Shown piece after piece: positions 5,667-13,290 of a stretch of DNA of 17,625 bases. Numbering within the stretch: position 1 is the first letter of the stretch; the number at the start of each line of letters is the position of its first letter. The position numbers and the translations under genes were made by a program. The stretch is from assembly GCA_031282325.1 (NCBI GenBank), contig JAITDY010000047.1:1-17625 (forward strand), read 5' to 3'. The notes beneath the pieces were generated by a model, which did no database searches, was not told where the DNA came from, and saw only the letters and a list, made by a program, of their open reading frames with translations. The DNA is from Lactobacillaceae bacterium (GTDB taxonomy: Bacteria; Bacillota; Bacilli; Lactobacillales; Lactobacillaceae).

Positions 5667-5700
5667 AAACCTTATTAAAATAAAGAAAATAAGGGTTTTT
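5667..5700 (+). terminator. Probable terminator of dnaN
   Basis: CCTTATT (5670-5676) pairs with AATAAGG (5688-5694) around an 11-base loop. AAA on the left can extend the stem against the following U-run after a single bulged G. The U-run ends at 5700. The stem is AT-rich and moderate in strength, so termination may be partial. Confidence 0.5.
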
Positions 5701-5708
5701 GATATAAT
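5700..5708 (+). promoter_or_regulatory. Extended -10 promoter of yaaA-recF-gyrB-gyrA
   Basis: TGATATAAT holds a perfect TATAAT (5703-5708) preceded by the extended -10 TGn. No good -35 is seen at the right distance. The predicted start is near 5715, before a strong SD (GGAGGTG, 5727-5733). It overlaps the end of the dnaN terminator. Confidence 0.65.
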
Positions 5709-5735
5709 AATATAAGTAATTTCATTGGAGGTGTT

Positions 5736-5960
5736 ATGGAAAAAGTTGAGATAAATACGGAATTTATAACGCTCGGTCAATTACTTAAAATTATCAATAT
5801 AACTGATTCAGGTGGGGCTTCTAAATATTATTTAGCTTCTCATCCTAATGATTTTAATATTAATAACGAAAAAGAAAATAGAAGAGGAAAAAAACTTTAT
5901 CCTAATGACATTGTAAAAATTAAAGATTTTGGAGAATTTAAAATTGTAAATGTTAGTTAA
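5736..5960 (+). CDS. yaaA: S4-domain RNA-binding protein YaaA
   Basis: This 74-residue protein belongs to the small YaaA family found between dnaN and recF in Firmicutes. It consists of little more than one S4-type RNA-binding fold: ITLGQLLKIINITDSGGASKYYL near the N-terminus, and an exposed basic loop (NRRGKKLYPNDIVKI) typical of the second half of S4 domains. A role in ribosome assembly has been suggested for the family, but the exact function is uncertain. The strong SD GGAGGTG supports ATG 5736. Its end overlaps the start of recF by 11 bases, so the two are translationally coupled. Confidence 0.93.
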   Translation: MEKVEINTEFITLGQLLKIINITDSGGASKYYLASHPNDFNINNEKENRRGKKLYPNDIVKIKDFGEFKIVNVS

Positions 5961-7056
5961 AGATATCAAACTAAAAAATTTTCGTAACTATCAAGATTTA
6001 AATTTAGAATTTTCTTCAAAAATAAATGTTTTTGTAGGTAATAATGCTCAAGGAAAAACCAATATATTAGAAGCCCTTTATCTATCATCGTTAACTAATT
6101 CTCATAGAACATCTAATTACAAAGAAATGATCGAATGGGGCAAAAGTGAATCAGCAGTATCGATAAATGTAAAAAAAGAAATAGGAAATATTAAATTAGA
6201 TATTCAACTTGGAAAAAATGGAAAAAAAGCTAGAATAAATAATTTAACAAGCAATAAATTAAGCGAGTACATTGGAAAACTAAATGTTGTTTTATTTGCA
6301 CCTGAAGATTTAGAACTAGTTAAAGGTAGCCCTTCAATTAGAAGGAAATTTATGGATTTAGAATTTGTCCAAATGAGTAGTGAATATTTATTTAATTTAT
6401 TAAATTTTAAAACCGTTTTAAAAAATAGAAATACATATTTGAAAAAACCTATTGAAAGTCAAGATCAAGATTACTTAGAAGTTTTAAATTTTCAATTAAT
6501 TGAATATGGATCTCAATTAATAAAAAAACGTTTTGAATTAATTGAAAAGTTAAGTTTAATCGCTCAAGAAATACATCAGTCGATTGCTAATGATGAAAAA
6601 TTAGAAATTAAATATAAAACGTTTAAAAAAATAAATAGTAAAACAGAGATTGATGAAATTAAAGAAATTTTTTTAATTGAATTAAATAAGAATCGAAAAA
6701 GAGAAGATATGTTTCAAACAACATTAGTTGGTCCGCATCATGACGATATTGTTTTTTTTATTAATGATAAAGAAGTTGCTACCTTTGCTTCGCAAGGCCA
6801 ACAAAGAACAACTGCTTTGTCGACCAGACTAGCAGAAATAAAATTAATAAAAGAACAAACTGGTGAATATCCAATTTTGTTATTGGATGATGTCTTTTCA
6901 GAATTAGATTCAAACAGACAAACACATCTAATTAAATATATCGAAGATAAGGTGCAAACATTTATCACGACGCCGAGTTTAAGTGATATTAATCAAGAAA
7001 TAATTAAAGAACCAAAAATATTTTATGTAGATAATGGGGAGGTTGAAAATGGCTGA
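5950..7056 (+). CDS. recF: DNA replication and repair protein RecF
   Basis: RecF is an SMC/ABC-like ATPase that binds gapped DNA and helps RecO and RecR load RecA. The 368-residue protein shows Walker A GNNAQGKTN at 30-38, the ABC signature ASQGQQRTT around 280-288, Walker B ILLLDD at 309-314 and the D-loop SELD at 317-320. GPHHDD at 261-266 is also typical of RecF. The ATG at 5950 lies inside the end of yaaA; there is no well-placed SD, only a GGAG about 15 bases away, so initiation probably depends on coupling. The stop overlaps the first codons of gyrB by 8 bases. Confidence 0.97.
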   Translation: MLVKDIKLKNFRNYQDLNLEFSSKINVFVGNNAQGKTNILEALYLSSLTNSHRTSNYKEMIEWGKSESAVSINVKKEIGNIKLDIQLGKNGKKARINNLTSNKLSEYIGKLNVVLFAPEDLELVKGSPSIRRKFMDLEFVQMSSEYLFNLLNFKTVLKNRNTYLKKPIESQDQDYLEVLNFQLIEYGSQLIKKRFELIEKLSLIAQEIHQSIANDEKLEIKYKTFKKINSKTEIDEIKEIFLIELNKNRKREDMFQTTLVGPHHDDIVFFINDKEVATFASQGQQRTTALSTRLAEIKLIKEQTGEYPILLLDDVFSELDSNRQTHLIKYIEDKVQTFITTPSLSDINQEIIKEPKIFYVDNGEVENG

Positions 7057-8977
7057 AGAAAATAATAATTATAATGGTAATTCCATCCAAATACTTGAGG
7101 GACTTGAAGCTGTTCGCAAAAGGCCAGGGATGTATATTGGAAGCACTACCTCAACCGGATTGCATCATTTAGTTTGGGAAATTGTTGATAACGGAATAGA
7201 TGAAGCCCTAGCTGGATATGCTACCCATGTTACTGTAACTATTGAAAAAGACAATTCAATTACAGTTAGTGATGATGGACGTGGTGTTCCAACTGATATT
7301 CAACCAAAAACCGGTAGACCAGCAATGGAGGCTGTGTTTACGATTTTGCATGCTGGTGGTAAGTTTGACGAGTCATCATATAAAGTTTCAGGTGGGTTAC
7401 ACGGTGTTGGCGCCTCGGTTGTTAATGCACTTTCAGAAAATATGGATGTGCGAGTATATCGAAATGAAAAAATCTATTATATGGATTTTACGCGTGGACA
7501 TATAAAAACTGAAATGAAAAATATTGACGAAAAAATGGTTATCGATAGAGGTACTATAGTACATTTCAAACCAGATTCAGATATTTTTAAGGAAACAACC
7601 GTTTTCGACTATAAAATATTATTAAATCGAGTGCGTGAATTAGCATTTTTAAATAAAGGATTACGCCTTTCTTTAACTGATAAAAGAGTAGAACCAATAA
7701 AAACAGAAACTTTTCATTATGAAGGTGGGATTGCTGAGTATGTTTCATTTTTAAATAAAAACAAGGTCCCAATTTTTGAAAATCCAATTTATGTAGAAGG
7801 AACTGAAAATGGAATCGAAGTTGAAGTTTCCTTACAATATACAGATGCAATTGCAGAAACTTTAATGAGTTTTACAAATAATATTCATACTCATGAAGGT
7901 GGCACTCATGAAACAGGATTTAAAACAGCACTAACGAGAATTATTAATGATTATGCTCATAAAAATAACTTATTAAAAGATAATGATGAAGCGCTTTCTG
8001 GTGAAGATGTTCGTGAAGGATTAACGGCAATTGTGTCAGTAAAACATCCAGACCCCCAGTTCGAAGGCCAAACTAAAACCAAACTTGGTAATTCCGATGC
8101 AAGAACTGCAGTCGATCACATGTTTAGTGAAACCTTCAATCGTTTTTTGATGGAAAATCCAGATACGGCTCGACAAATTGTAAATAAAGCATTAATTGCC
8201 GCTAAAGCTAGGATTGCTGCGAAAAAAGCACGTGATCTTACGCGAAAAAAATCAGGATTAGAAATTTCTGCTTTAGCCGGAAAACTAGCTGATAATACTT
8301 CTAAAGATCCTGAAATTTCAGAATTGTTTATTGTTGAGGGTGATTCCGCTGGTGGTTCGGCAAAACAAGCTCGTTCTCGTTTAACTCAAGCAATATTGCC
8401 AATCAGAGGAAAAATTTTAAATGTTGAAAAAGCAACTCTAGATAAGGTATTAGCAAACGAAGAAATTCGATCACTATTTACGGCCATTGGGACTGGATTT
8501 GGAAGTGATTTTAATATTGAAAAAGCTAAATATCACAAAATAATTATCATGACTGATGCTGATGTCGATGGTGCTCATATAAGAACATTACTACTTACAT
8601 TGTTTTTCAGATATATGAAACCGCTAATTGAAGCTGGATATATATATATTGCCCAACCCCCTCTTTATGGTGTGGCATTAGGAAATTCTGAACATAGAGT
8701 ATTTTTGGATTCCGATGAAGAATTAGATGAATATGTCGCCTCGATACAAGGAAATACAAAGCCAAGAATTCAAAGATATAAAGGTCTTGGTGAAATGGAT
8801 GCTGGACAATTATGGGAAACTACTATGGATCCAGAAGAACGCCGTTTATTGAGAGTAGATCCTATATATAATGTTGAAACTGATTTAACTTTCGATATGT
8901 TAATGGGTGACAGAGTTGCCCCACGCCGTGAATTTATTGAGGAAAACGCTGAATTTGTTGAAAATCTAGATGTTTAA
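7049..8977 (+). CDS. gyrB: DNA gyrase subunit B
   Basis: GyrB provides the ATPase that drives negative supercoiling by gyrase (A2B2). I chose ATG 7049, giving 642 residues starting MAEENNN, because the strong SD GGGGAGG (7036-7042) sits six bases before it. An upstream ATG at 7034 would place that SD inside the gene. Motifs in order: GHKL ATP-binding residues EIVDNGIDEA at 44-53 (Glu44 as base), DDGRGVP at 75-81 and GGLHGVGASVVNALS at 115-129. The TOPRIM residues are EGDSAGGSA at 430-438 and MTDADVDGAH at 501-510, with the tail signature YKGLGEMDAGQLWETTMDP at 577-595. It overlaps recF by 8 bases and precedes gyrA by 11. Confidence 0.98.
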   Translation: MAEENNNYNGNSIQILEGLEAVRKRPGMYIGSTTSTGLHHLVWEIVDNGIDEALAGYATHVTVTIEKDNSITVSDDGRGVPTDIQPKTGRPAMEAVFTILHAGGKFDESSYKVSGGLHGVGASVVNALSENMDVRVYRNEKIYYMDFTRGHIKTEMKNIDEKMVIDRGTIVHFKPDSDIFKETTVFDYKILLNRVRELAFLNKGLRLSLTDKRVEPIKTETFHYEGGIAEYVSFLNKNKVPIFENPIYVEGTENGIEVEVSLQYTDAIAETLMSFTNNIHTHEGGTHETGFKTALTRIINDYAHKNNLLKDNDEALSGEDVREGLTAIVSVKHPDPQFEGQTKTKLGNSDARTAVDHMFSETFNRFLMENPDTARQIVNKALIAAKARIAAKKARDLTRKKSGLEISALAGKLADNTSKDPEISELFIVEGDSAGGSAKQARSRLTQAILPIRGKILNVEKATLDKVLANEEIRSLFTAIGTGFGSDFNIEKAKYHKIIIMTDADVDGAHIRTLLLTLFFRYMKPLIEAGYIYIAQPPLYGVALGNSEHRVFLDSDEELDEYVASIQGNTKPRIQRYKGLGEMDAGQLWETTMDPEERRLLRVDPIYNVETDLTFDMLMGDRVAPRREFIEENAEFVENLDV

Positions 8978-8988
8978 AAGGAGAACGA

Positions 8989-11631
8989 ATGGCTGAAGAT
9001 GATAAAAATGAAAATTTAAATAATGCAAACTTAGATCGCCGAATTAAAAATGCAGATTTAACCACAACAATGCGCGATAGCTTTTTAAGCTATGCAATGT
9101 CAGTTATTGTTGCACGTGCTTTGCCTGATGTACGAGATGGATTAAAGCCTGTCCATAGACGAATTTTATATGGAATGAATGAACTTGGAATTACTCCCGA
9201 TAAACCACATAAAAAGTCTGCCCGTATCGTTGGAGATGTTATGGGTAAATATCATCCCCATGGAGATTCAGCTATTTATGAATCTATGGTTAGAATGGCA
9301 CAGAATTTTTCGTATAGATATATGTTAATTGACGGACACGGAAATTTTGGTTCTATTGATGGTGATCCGGCTGCCGCTATGCGTTATACTGAATCGCGAT
9401 TGTCTAAAATAGCGCTGGAAATGTTACGAGATATTAATAAGGATACTGTTGATTTCGTTCCAACTTATGATGGAGATAATCAAGAACCAGAAATTTTACC
9501 TTCTCGTTTTCCTAATTTATTAGTTAATGGTGCAATGGGAATTGCGGTTGGAATGGCTACAAATATTCCAACTCATAACTTACGAGAAGTTATTGAGGCA
9601 ATTCATATTTTAATGAAAAATTCTGATGTGACAGTAGATGAATTAATGAAAGTATTACCCGGTCCAGATTTTCCAACTGGCGCAATTGTGATGGGGAAAT
9701 CAGGCATTAAAGAAGCTTATGAAACAGGAAAAGGAAAAGTAACTGTTAGAGCAAAGGTAGATATCGAAACAAGTCATACCGGTAAAGAGACTATTGCAAT
9801 TTCTGAATTGCCATATAACGTCAATAAATCAAAATTAATTGAACGTGTTCGTGACTTAGTTGGCGAGAAAAAACTCGAAGGAATAACTGCTATTCGAGAT
9901 GAATCAGATCGTGATGGATATCGTGTTGCTATTGATGTTTCAAGAGATGTTAACGCAACAGTTGTATTGAATAATTTATACAAATTAACCCCGGTACAAA
10001 CTAGTTTTTCTTTTAATATGATTGCTATTGATCATGGGCGTCCAAAACTTATGGGATTAAAAGAAATTTTAAGCGCATATTTAGATCATCAAAGAATAAT
10101 TATCCGTCGTAGAACTATTTATGATTTAAAACGTTCGAAAGATAGAGCACACATTCTTGAAGGATTAAGAATTGCGTTAGATTATATTGATGAAATTATT
10201 AATTTAATTCGTTCCAGTCAAACTGTTGAAATAGCAAAAAACGAATTAATAAATCGTTATAAGTTATCAGACAAACAGGCAACAGCTATTTTAGACATGC
10301 GCTTGGCAAGATTAACTGGCTTAGAGCGAGATAAAATCGAAAAAGAGTATCAAGATTTATTAGTATTAATTGCTGATTTAGAAGATATTTTAGCTAAAGC
10401 GGAAAGAATTGATGAAATAATATACAACGAATTATTGGATATTTCAGCTAAATTTGGAGATGATCGTAGAACAGAACTACAGGTAGCTGATGTAAATAAC
10501 ATTGAAGACGAAGATTTAATCGACGAAGAAGACATAATTATTTCATTAACTTCAAAAGGATATATTAAACGACTAGCTACTACAGAATTTAAAACTCAAA
10601 ATAGAGGTGGGCGTGGTGTTCAAGGTATGAATACGCACGATGACGATTTTGTTAAAAATCTGGTTTCAACAAGTACTCACGATACTTTACTATTCTTCAC
10701 AGACCAAGGTAAAGTTTATAAAATCAAAGGTTACGAAGTTCCAGAATATGGAAGACAAGCCAAAGGGATTCCGGTAGTTAATTTACTTGGTATTCAAAAT
10801 AATGAGACTGTTCAAGCTGTAATCAATGTACGTGGGGATGCTAAGGAATCCGAAAACTACTTAATGTTTACAACCTTAAAAGGCGTTGTTAAAAGAACAG
10901 CTGTTTCTGAATTCTCAAATATTCGTCAAAATGGATTACGTGCAATTACGTTAAAAGATGATGATTCATTAGTTAATGTTCAATTAACCGACGGAAAACA
11001 AAATATCATCATCGCAAGTCATTTAGGATATTCCGTATCATTTGCCGAAAACGATGTTCGCGTTATGGGCAGAACAGCTGGAGGAGTTCGAGGAATGAAG
11101 TTACGTAGTGAAGATTATGTAATTGGAAGTGATGTATTAACTCAAGGTAGCAATGTCTTAATTATTACTGAAAAAGGTTATGGAAAACAAACACCAGTAG
11201 ATGTTTATCCAATTAGAGGACGAGGCGGAAAAGGATTTAAAACTGCACATGTTACTGATAAAAATGGACCATTAGCAGGCTTGGCAGTTGTTAATGGAGA
11301 AGAAGATATTATGGTCACTACAATTGATGGAGTTATGATCAGATTTATTTCTTCTGCAGTTTCAATCACCGGACGTGCAACACAAGGAGTAAGAGTAATA
11401 CGTGTAGGAGAAAAATCTAAAGTTGCAACCTTGGCAAAAGTTATTCATGATGATGAAAGTGAAATAAATTCTGATGTATTAATTAGTGCAGATGAACAAA
11501 AAGCCGAAGCATCCACTTTAACAGAAGATGAAAAAGTTATTGATGAAACCGAAGAAATAGAAAATGAAAATATCTCTAAAATTTCAGATCTAGCTGATCA
11601 ACTAATAGACGAAGAGAATAACGAAAATTAA
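8989..11631 (+). CDS. gyrA: DNA gyrase subunit A
   Basis: GyrA cuts and rejoins DNA and wraps it during supercoiling. The 880-residue protein has the breakage-reunion domain (about 30-500) with catalytic Tyr133 in AMRYTESRL, and a C-terminal beta-pinwheel (about 510-815) that begins with the GyrA-box QNRGGRG at 537-543. The presence of this box supports gyrase rather than topoisomerase IV, as does the gyrB neighbour. The quinolone-determining region reads HPHGDSAIYES (90-100), with Ser94 and Glu98 as in susceptible Gram-positive enzymes. The last 60 residues are strongly acidic. AAGGAG precedes the ATG. A long stem-loop follows the stop. Confidence 0.98.
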   Translation: MAEDDKNENLNNANLDRRIKNADLTTTMRDSFLSYAMSVIVARALPDVRDGLKPVHRRILYGMNELGITPDKPHKKSARIVGDVMGKYHPHGDSAIYESMVRMAQNFSYRYMLIDGHGNFGSIDGDPAAAMRYTESRLSKIALEMLRDINKDTVDFVPTYDGDNQEPEILPSRFPNLLVNGAMGIAVGMATNIPTHNLREVIEAIHILMKNSDVTVDELMKVLPGPDFPTGAIVMGKSGIKEAYETGKGKVTVRAKVDIETSHTGKETIAISELPYNVNKSKLIERVRDLVGEKKLEGITAIRDESDRDGYRVAIDVSRDVNATVVLNNLYKLTPVQTSFSFNMIAIDHGRPKLMGLKEILSAYLDHQRIIIRRRTIYDLKRSKDRAHILEGLRIALDYIDEIINLIRSSQTVEIAKNELINRYKLSDKQATAILDMRLARLTGLERDKIEKEYQDLLVLIADLEDILAKAERIDEIIYNELLDISAKFGDDRRTELQVADVNNIEDEDLIDEEDIIISLTSKGYIKRLATTEFKTQNRGGRGVQGMNTHDDDFVKNLVSTSTHDTLLFFTDQGKVYKIKGYEVPEYGRQAKGIPVVNLLGIQNNETVQAVINVRGDAKESENYLMFTTLKGVVKRTAVSEFSNIRQNGLRAITLKDDDSLVNVQLTDGKQNIIIASHLGYSVSFAENDVRVMGRTAGGVRGMKLRSEDYVIGSDVLTQGSNVLIITEKGYGKQTPVDVYPIRGRGGKGFKTAHVTDKNGPLAGLAVVNGEEDIMVTTIDGVMIRFISSAVSITGRATQGVRVIRVGEKSKVATLAKVIHDDESEINSDVLISADEQKAEASTLTEDEKVIDETEEIENENISKISDLADQLIDEENNEN

Positions 11632-11641
11632 TTAAAATAAT

Positions 11642-11715
11642 AAAAAAGTTCTAATTTAGGAAATTATGGTTTAAATGTTAAAGTTTATAATCCTTAATTC
11701 CCTTAGAACTTTTTT
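11642..11715 (+). terminator. Long stem-loop terminator behind gyrA
   Basis: AAAAAAGTTCTAA (11642-11654) and TTAGAACTTTTTT (11703-11715) are perfect 13-bp complements. The 48-base interior can extend the stem further: GGAAATTATGG near 11659-11669 pairs imperfectly with ATAATCCTTAATTCC near 11687-11701. The result is an unusually long hairpin ending in a U-run. It separates the gyrase block from the rpsF promoter. Confidence 0.75.
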
Positions 11716-11735
11716 AATTTAAAAAATAAAACAGT

Positions 11736-11764
11736 TTGCAATAATATATCAAACAATGTAAAAT
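11736..11764 (+). promoter_or_regulatory. Promoter of rpsF-ssb-rpsR
   Basis: TTGCAA (11736-11741) and TAAAAT (11759-11764) are separated by 17 bases. The predicted start is near 11771, giving a leader of about 60 bases that begins with a hairpin. Confidence 0.65.
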
Positions 11765-11772
11765 ATTAAATT

Positions 11773-11825
11773 GTGAGAAAAACTCACTTCCTTTTCGCAA
11801 AGGCGAACAGAGTCCATAAGGAGGT
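11773..11825 (+). ncRNA. Structured rpsF leader, candidate S6:S18 autoregulatory element
   Basis: The leader can form GTGAG-AAAAA-CTCAC (11773-11787), then an 8-bp stem in which ACTTCCTT (11786-11793, one G-U pair) pairs with AAGGAGGT (11818-11825), which is the rpsF SD. Inside this stem a perfect hairpin TTCGC-AAAG-GCGAA (11794-11807) leaves ten unpaired bases, CAGAGTCCAT, on the 3' side. Folding would hide the SD. rpsF leaders in many bacteria bind the S6:S18 complex for feedback control, usually through a CCG motif. I do not see a clear CCG here, so the family assignment is uncertain even though the structure is plain. Confidence 0.55.
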
Positions 11826-11831
11826 AAAAAC

Positions 11832-12296
11832 ATGGCAACTAATTATGAATTAACATATATTGTACGTCCTGATTTAGACGATACAGCAAAAAAAGCTCTA
11901 ATTGAACGTTTTGATAAAGTTCTTAGTGATAACGGAGCAACTGTTGTAAAATCTGAAGATTGGGAAAGTCGCAAATTAGCTTACGTTATCAATGGATATC
12001 GTGAAGGCTTGTACCATATCGTAACATTCACTTCTGAAGATAATAAAGCAACCAATGAATTTGATCGTTTAGCTAAAATTTCTCAAGATATATTACGTCA
12101 TATGTTTGTAACTGTTGATTTTGATAAGTTAAATGATGCTAAAGAGAAGTCCGCAGCTGCAGCAGTTAGAGCTGCTGAACGTCGCGCTGCTCGCGATGCA
12201 GAACGTTCTTCAAGATACAATGACCATACGTCACAAGCATCTGTTGTATCTGAAAATACATCAGAACAAACAGCTTCATCAAATGAAGCAGAATAA
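11832..12296 (+). CDS. rpsF: 30S ribosomal protein S6 with long C-terminal extension
   Basis: S6 sits on the 30S platform and forms a heterodimer with S18. Residues 1 to about 98 are the normal fold: MATNYELTYIVRPDLDD at the start, WESRKLAYVINGYREGLYHI at 44-63 and the end strand HMFVTVDFDKL. The protein then continues to 154 residues, where most Firmicute S6 proteins stop near 95-100. The tail has an Ala/Arg/Lys/Glu-rich, probably helical part (104-127) and a Ser/Glu-rich acidic end (130-154). The frame is open and ends cleanly before ssb, so the tail appears real rather than a frameshift. The SD AAGGAGGT lies just upstream and can be hidden in the leader fold. Confidence 0.97.
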   Translation: MATNYELTYIVRPDLDDTAKKALIERFDKVLSDNGATVVKSEDWESRKLAYVINGYREGLYHIVTFTSEDNKATNEFDRLAKISQDILRHMFVTVDFDKLNDAKEKSAAAAVRAAERRAARDAERSSRYNDHTSQASVVSENTSEQTASSNEAE

Positions 12297-12315
12297 CATT
12301 TTAAGAAGGTAGAAA

Positions 12316-12846
12316 ATGGCAATAAATCGAGTTGTTTTAGTAGGTAGGTTAACACGTGATGTTGAATTACGAGCCATGAGTAATGGCGAATCAATGGGGC
12401 GTTTTACTATTGCAGTAGAACGAAACTTCACAAATTCACAAGGCGAAAGAGAAGCAGACTTTATTTCTGCTACAATCTGGAGAAAAGCAGCTGAAAATTT
12501 TGCTAATTTTACAGGTAAGGGAGCTTTGGTAGCAATCGAAGGTTCATTAAGGACTGGAAGTTACACTAATCAACAGGGACAAGTTGTTTACACAACTGAT
12601 GTTAATGTTGATAACTTTACATTGCTTGAAACACGTTCGCAAAGTGAAGCCAGAAGAAATGGCAATGGAGTTTCAAATAACTCATCATTCAACCAAGCAC
12701 AACAAACCACCAACTCACCAAATTTTGAACAACAATCTACACCTGTTTCTCAAAATTCAACACCCGAAACCGACATCAATCCATGGAATCGTCCAAATAA
12801 TAATGATTCCTTTGATATATCGGAAAATGATTTACCATTTGACTAA
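12316..12846 (+). CDS. ssb: Single-stranded DNA-binding protein
   Basis: SSB coats single-stranded DNA at forks and recruits repair and replication partners. The 176-residue protein has the OB-fold at 1-105 (MAINRVVLVGRLTRDVELR at the start, FISATIWRKAAENFANFTGKGALVAIEG in the middle). A low-complexity Asn/Gln/Ser/Pro linker (about 110-165) follows. The acidic tip ENDLPFD is close to the canonical DDDLPF, which binds partner proteins. AGAAGG precedes the ATG. The place between rpsF and rpsR is the standard one for the main SSB of Firmicutes, tying its expression to ribosomal protein synthesis. Confidence 0.98.
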   Translation: MAINRVVLVGRLTRDVELRAMSNGESMGRFTIAVERNFTNSQGEREADFISATIWRKAAENFANFTGKGALVAIEGSLRTGSYTNQQGQVVYTTDVNVDNFTLLETRSQSEARRNGNGVSNNSSFNQAQQTTNSPNFEQQSTPVSQNSTPETDINPWNRPNNNDSFDISENDLPFD

Positions 12847-12866
12847 TATTTAGAAAGGATAAATAT

Positions 12867-13187
12867 ATGGCAGAAGAAGAAAATAACGTTGTAGCAACAA
12901 ACAACGGAGAACGAACAAACCGTCCTAGCCGTACTCCTCGAGGAGATGGAGAGCGTCGTGGACGTGGTGGCATGCAACGCCGTAAAAAAGTTGATTTTTT
13001 GGCAGTAAATCATATTGATTATGTCGATTATAAGGATGCTGAATTATTACGCCGTTTTATCGCTGAAAACGGTAAAATATTACCAAGTCGAATTACTGGC
13101 GTTTCTTCTAAGAATCAACGTAAAATAGCAACAGCAATTAAAAGAGCTCGTATCATGGCAATATTGCCATTCATTGCTGAAAATTAA
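12867..13187 (+). CDS. rpsR: 30S ribosomal protein S18 with N-terminal extension
   Basis: S18 pairs with S6 on the 30S platform. The core runs from about residue 39 (RKKVDFLAVNHIDYVDYKDAELLRRF) to the end (KNQRKIATAIKRARIMAILPF) and is of the cysteine-free, zinc-independent type. The 106-residue length exceeds the usual 70-80. Residues 1-36 form an extra segment with an acidic start (MAEEENN) and an Arg/Gly-rich part (SRTPRGDGERRGRGG). AAAGGA precedes ATG 12867 at good distance, which supports this start. A second ATG at codon 36 would give a normal-sized S18, but only a closely spaced GGTGG precedes it. A strong terminator follows. Confidence 0.96.
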   Translation: MAEEENNVVATNNGERTNRPSRTPRGDGERRGRGGMQRRKKVDFLAVNHIDYVDYKDAELLRRFIAENGKILPSRITGVSSKNQRKIATAIKRARIMAILPFIAEN

Positions 13188-13193
13188 TTGTTT

Positions 13194-13222
13194 AAAACTT
13201 GTCTCTTTCAGACAAGTTTTTT
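13194..13222 (+). terminator. Strong rho-independent terminator behind rpsR
   Basis: AAAACTTGTCT (13194-13204) and AGACAAGTTTT (13210-13220) form a perfect 11-bp stem with the loop CTTTC, running into a run of six T. Confidence 0.93.
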
Positions 13223-13267
13223 ATTACATAAGTATTTGTAAAATTTTATAGTTTTTAATTTCAAAAT

Positions 13268-13275
13268 GATAAAAT
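13268..13275 (+). promoter_or_regulatory. Candidate promoter of gdpP-rplI-dnaC
   Basis: TAAAAT (13270-13275) is preceded by ATGA, which places T at 13267 and G at 13268 in the extended -10 position. No good -35 was found. The predicted start near 13282 leaves only about nine bases before the gdpP ATG, and no SD is present. Confidence 0.5.
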
Positions 13276-13290
13276 TAAGTAAATAAAAAC

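Noticed and set aside
6738..6968. Open frame on the minus strand inside recF
   Set aside because: It lies wholly inside the conserved ATPase part of recF, has no SD, and the product matches nothing recognisable; it is a shadow frame.
7034..7048. Upstream ATG for gyrB adding MGRLK
   Set aside because: The strong SD GGGGAGG at 7036-7042 would lie inside the gene; it is correctly placed for ATG 7049, and MAEE fits the family start better.
12349..12366. CACGTG in ssb as a parS-like site
   Set aside because: Only the central six bases fit; both flanks differ from TGTTNCACGTGAAACA. The CACGTG sites in gyrB and gyrA fail in the same way.
12098..12394. Minus-strand frames across rpsF/ssb and ssb/rpsR
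   Set aside because: They mirror the Ala/Arg-rich and Arg/Gly-rich coding regions and have no initiation signals of their own.
12584..12853. Second plus-strand frame inside ssb
   Set aside because: It is created by the low-complexity Asn/Gln/Pro linker of SSB in another frame, and SSB is clearly the coding frame.
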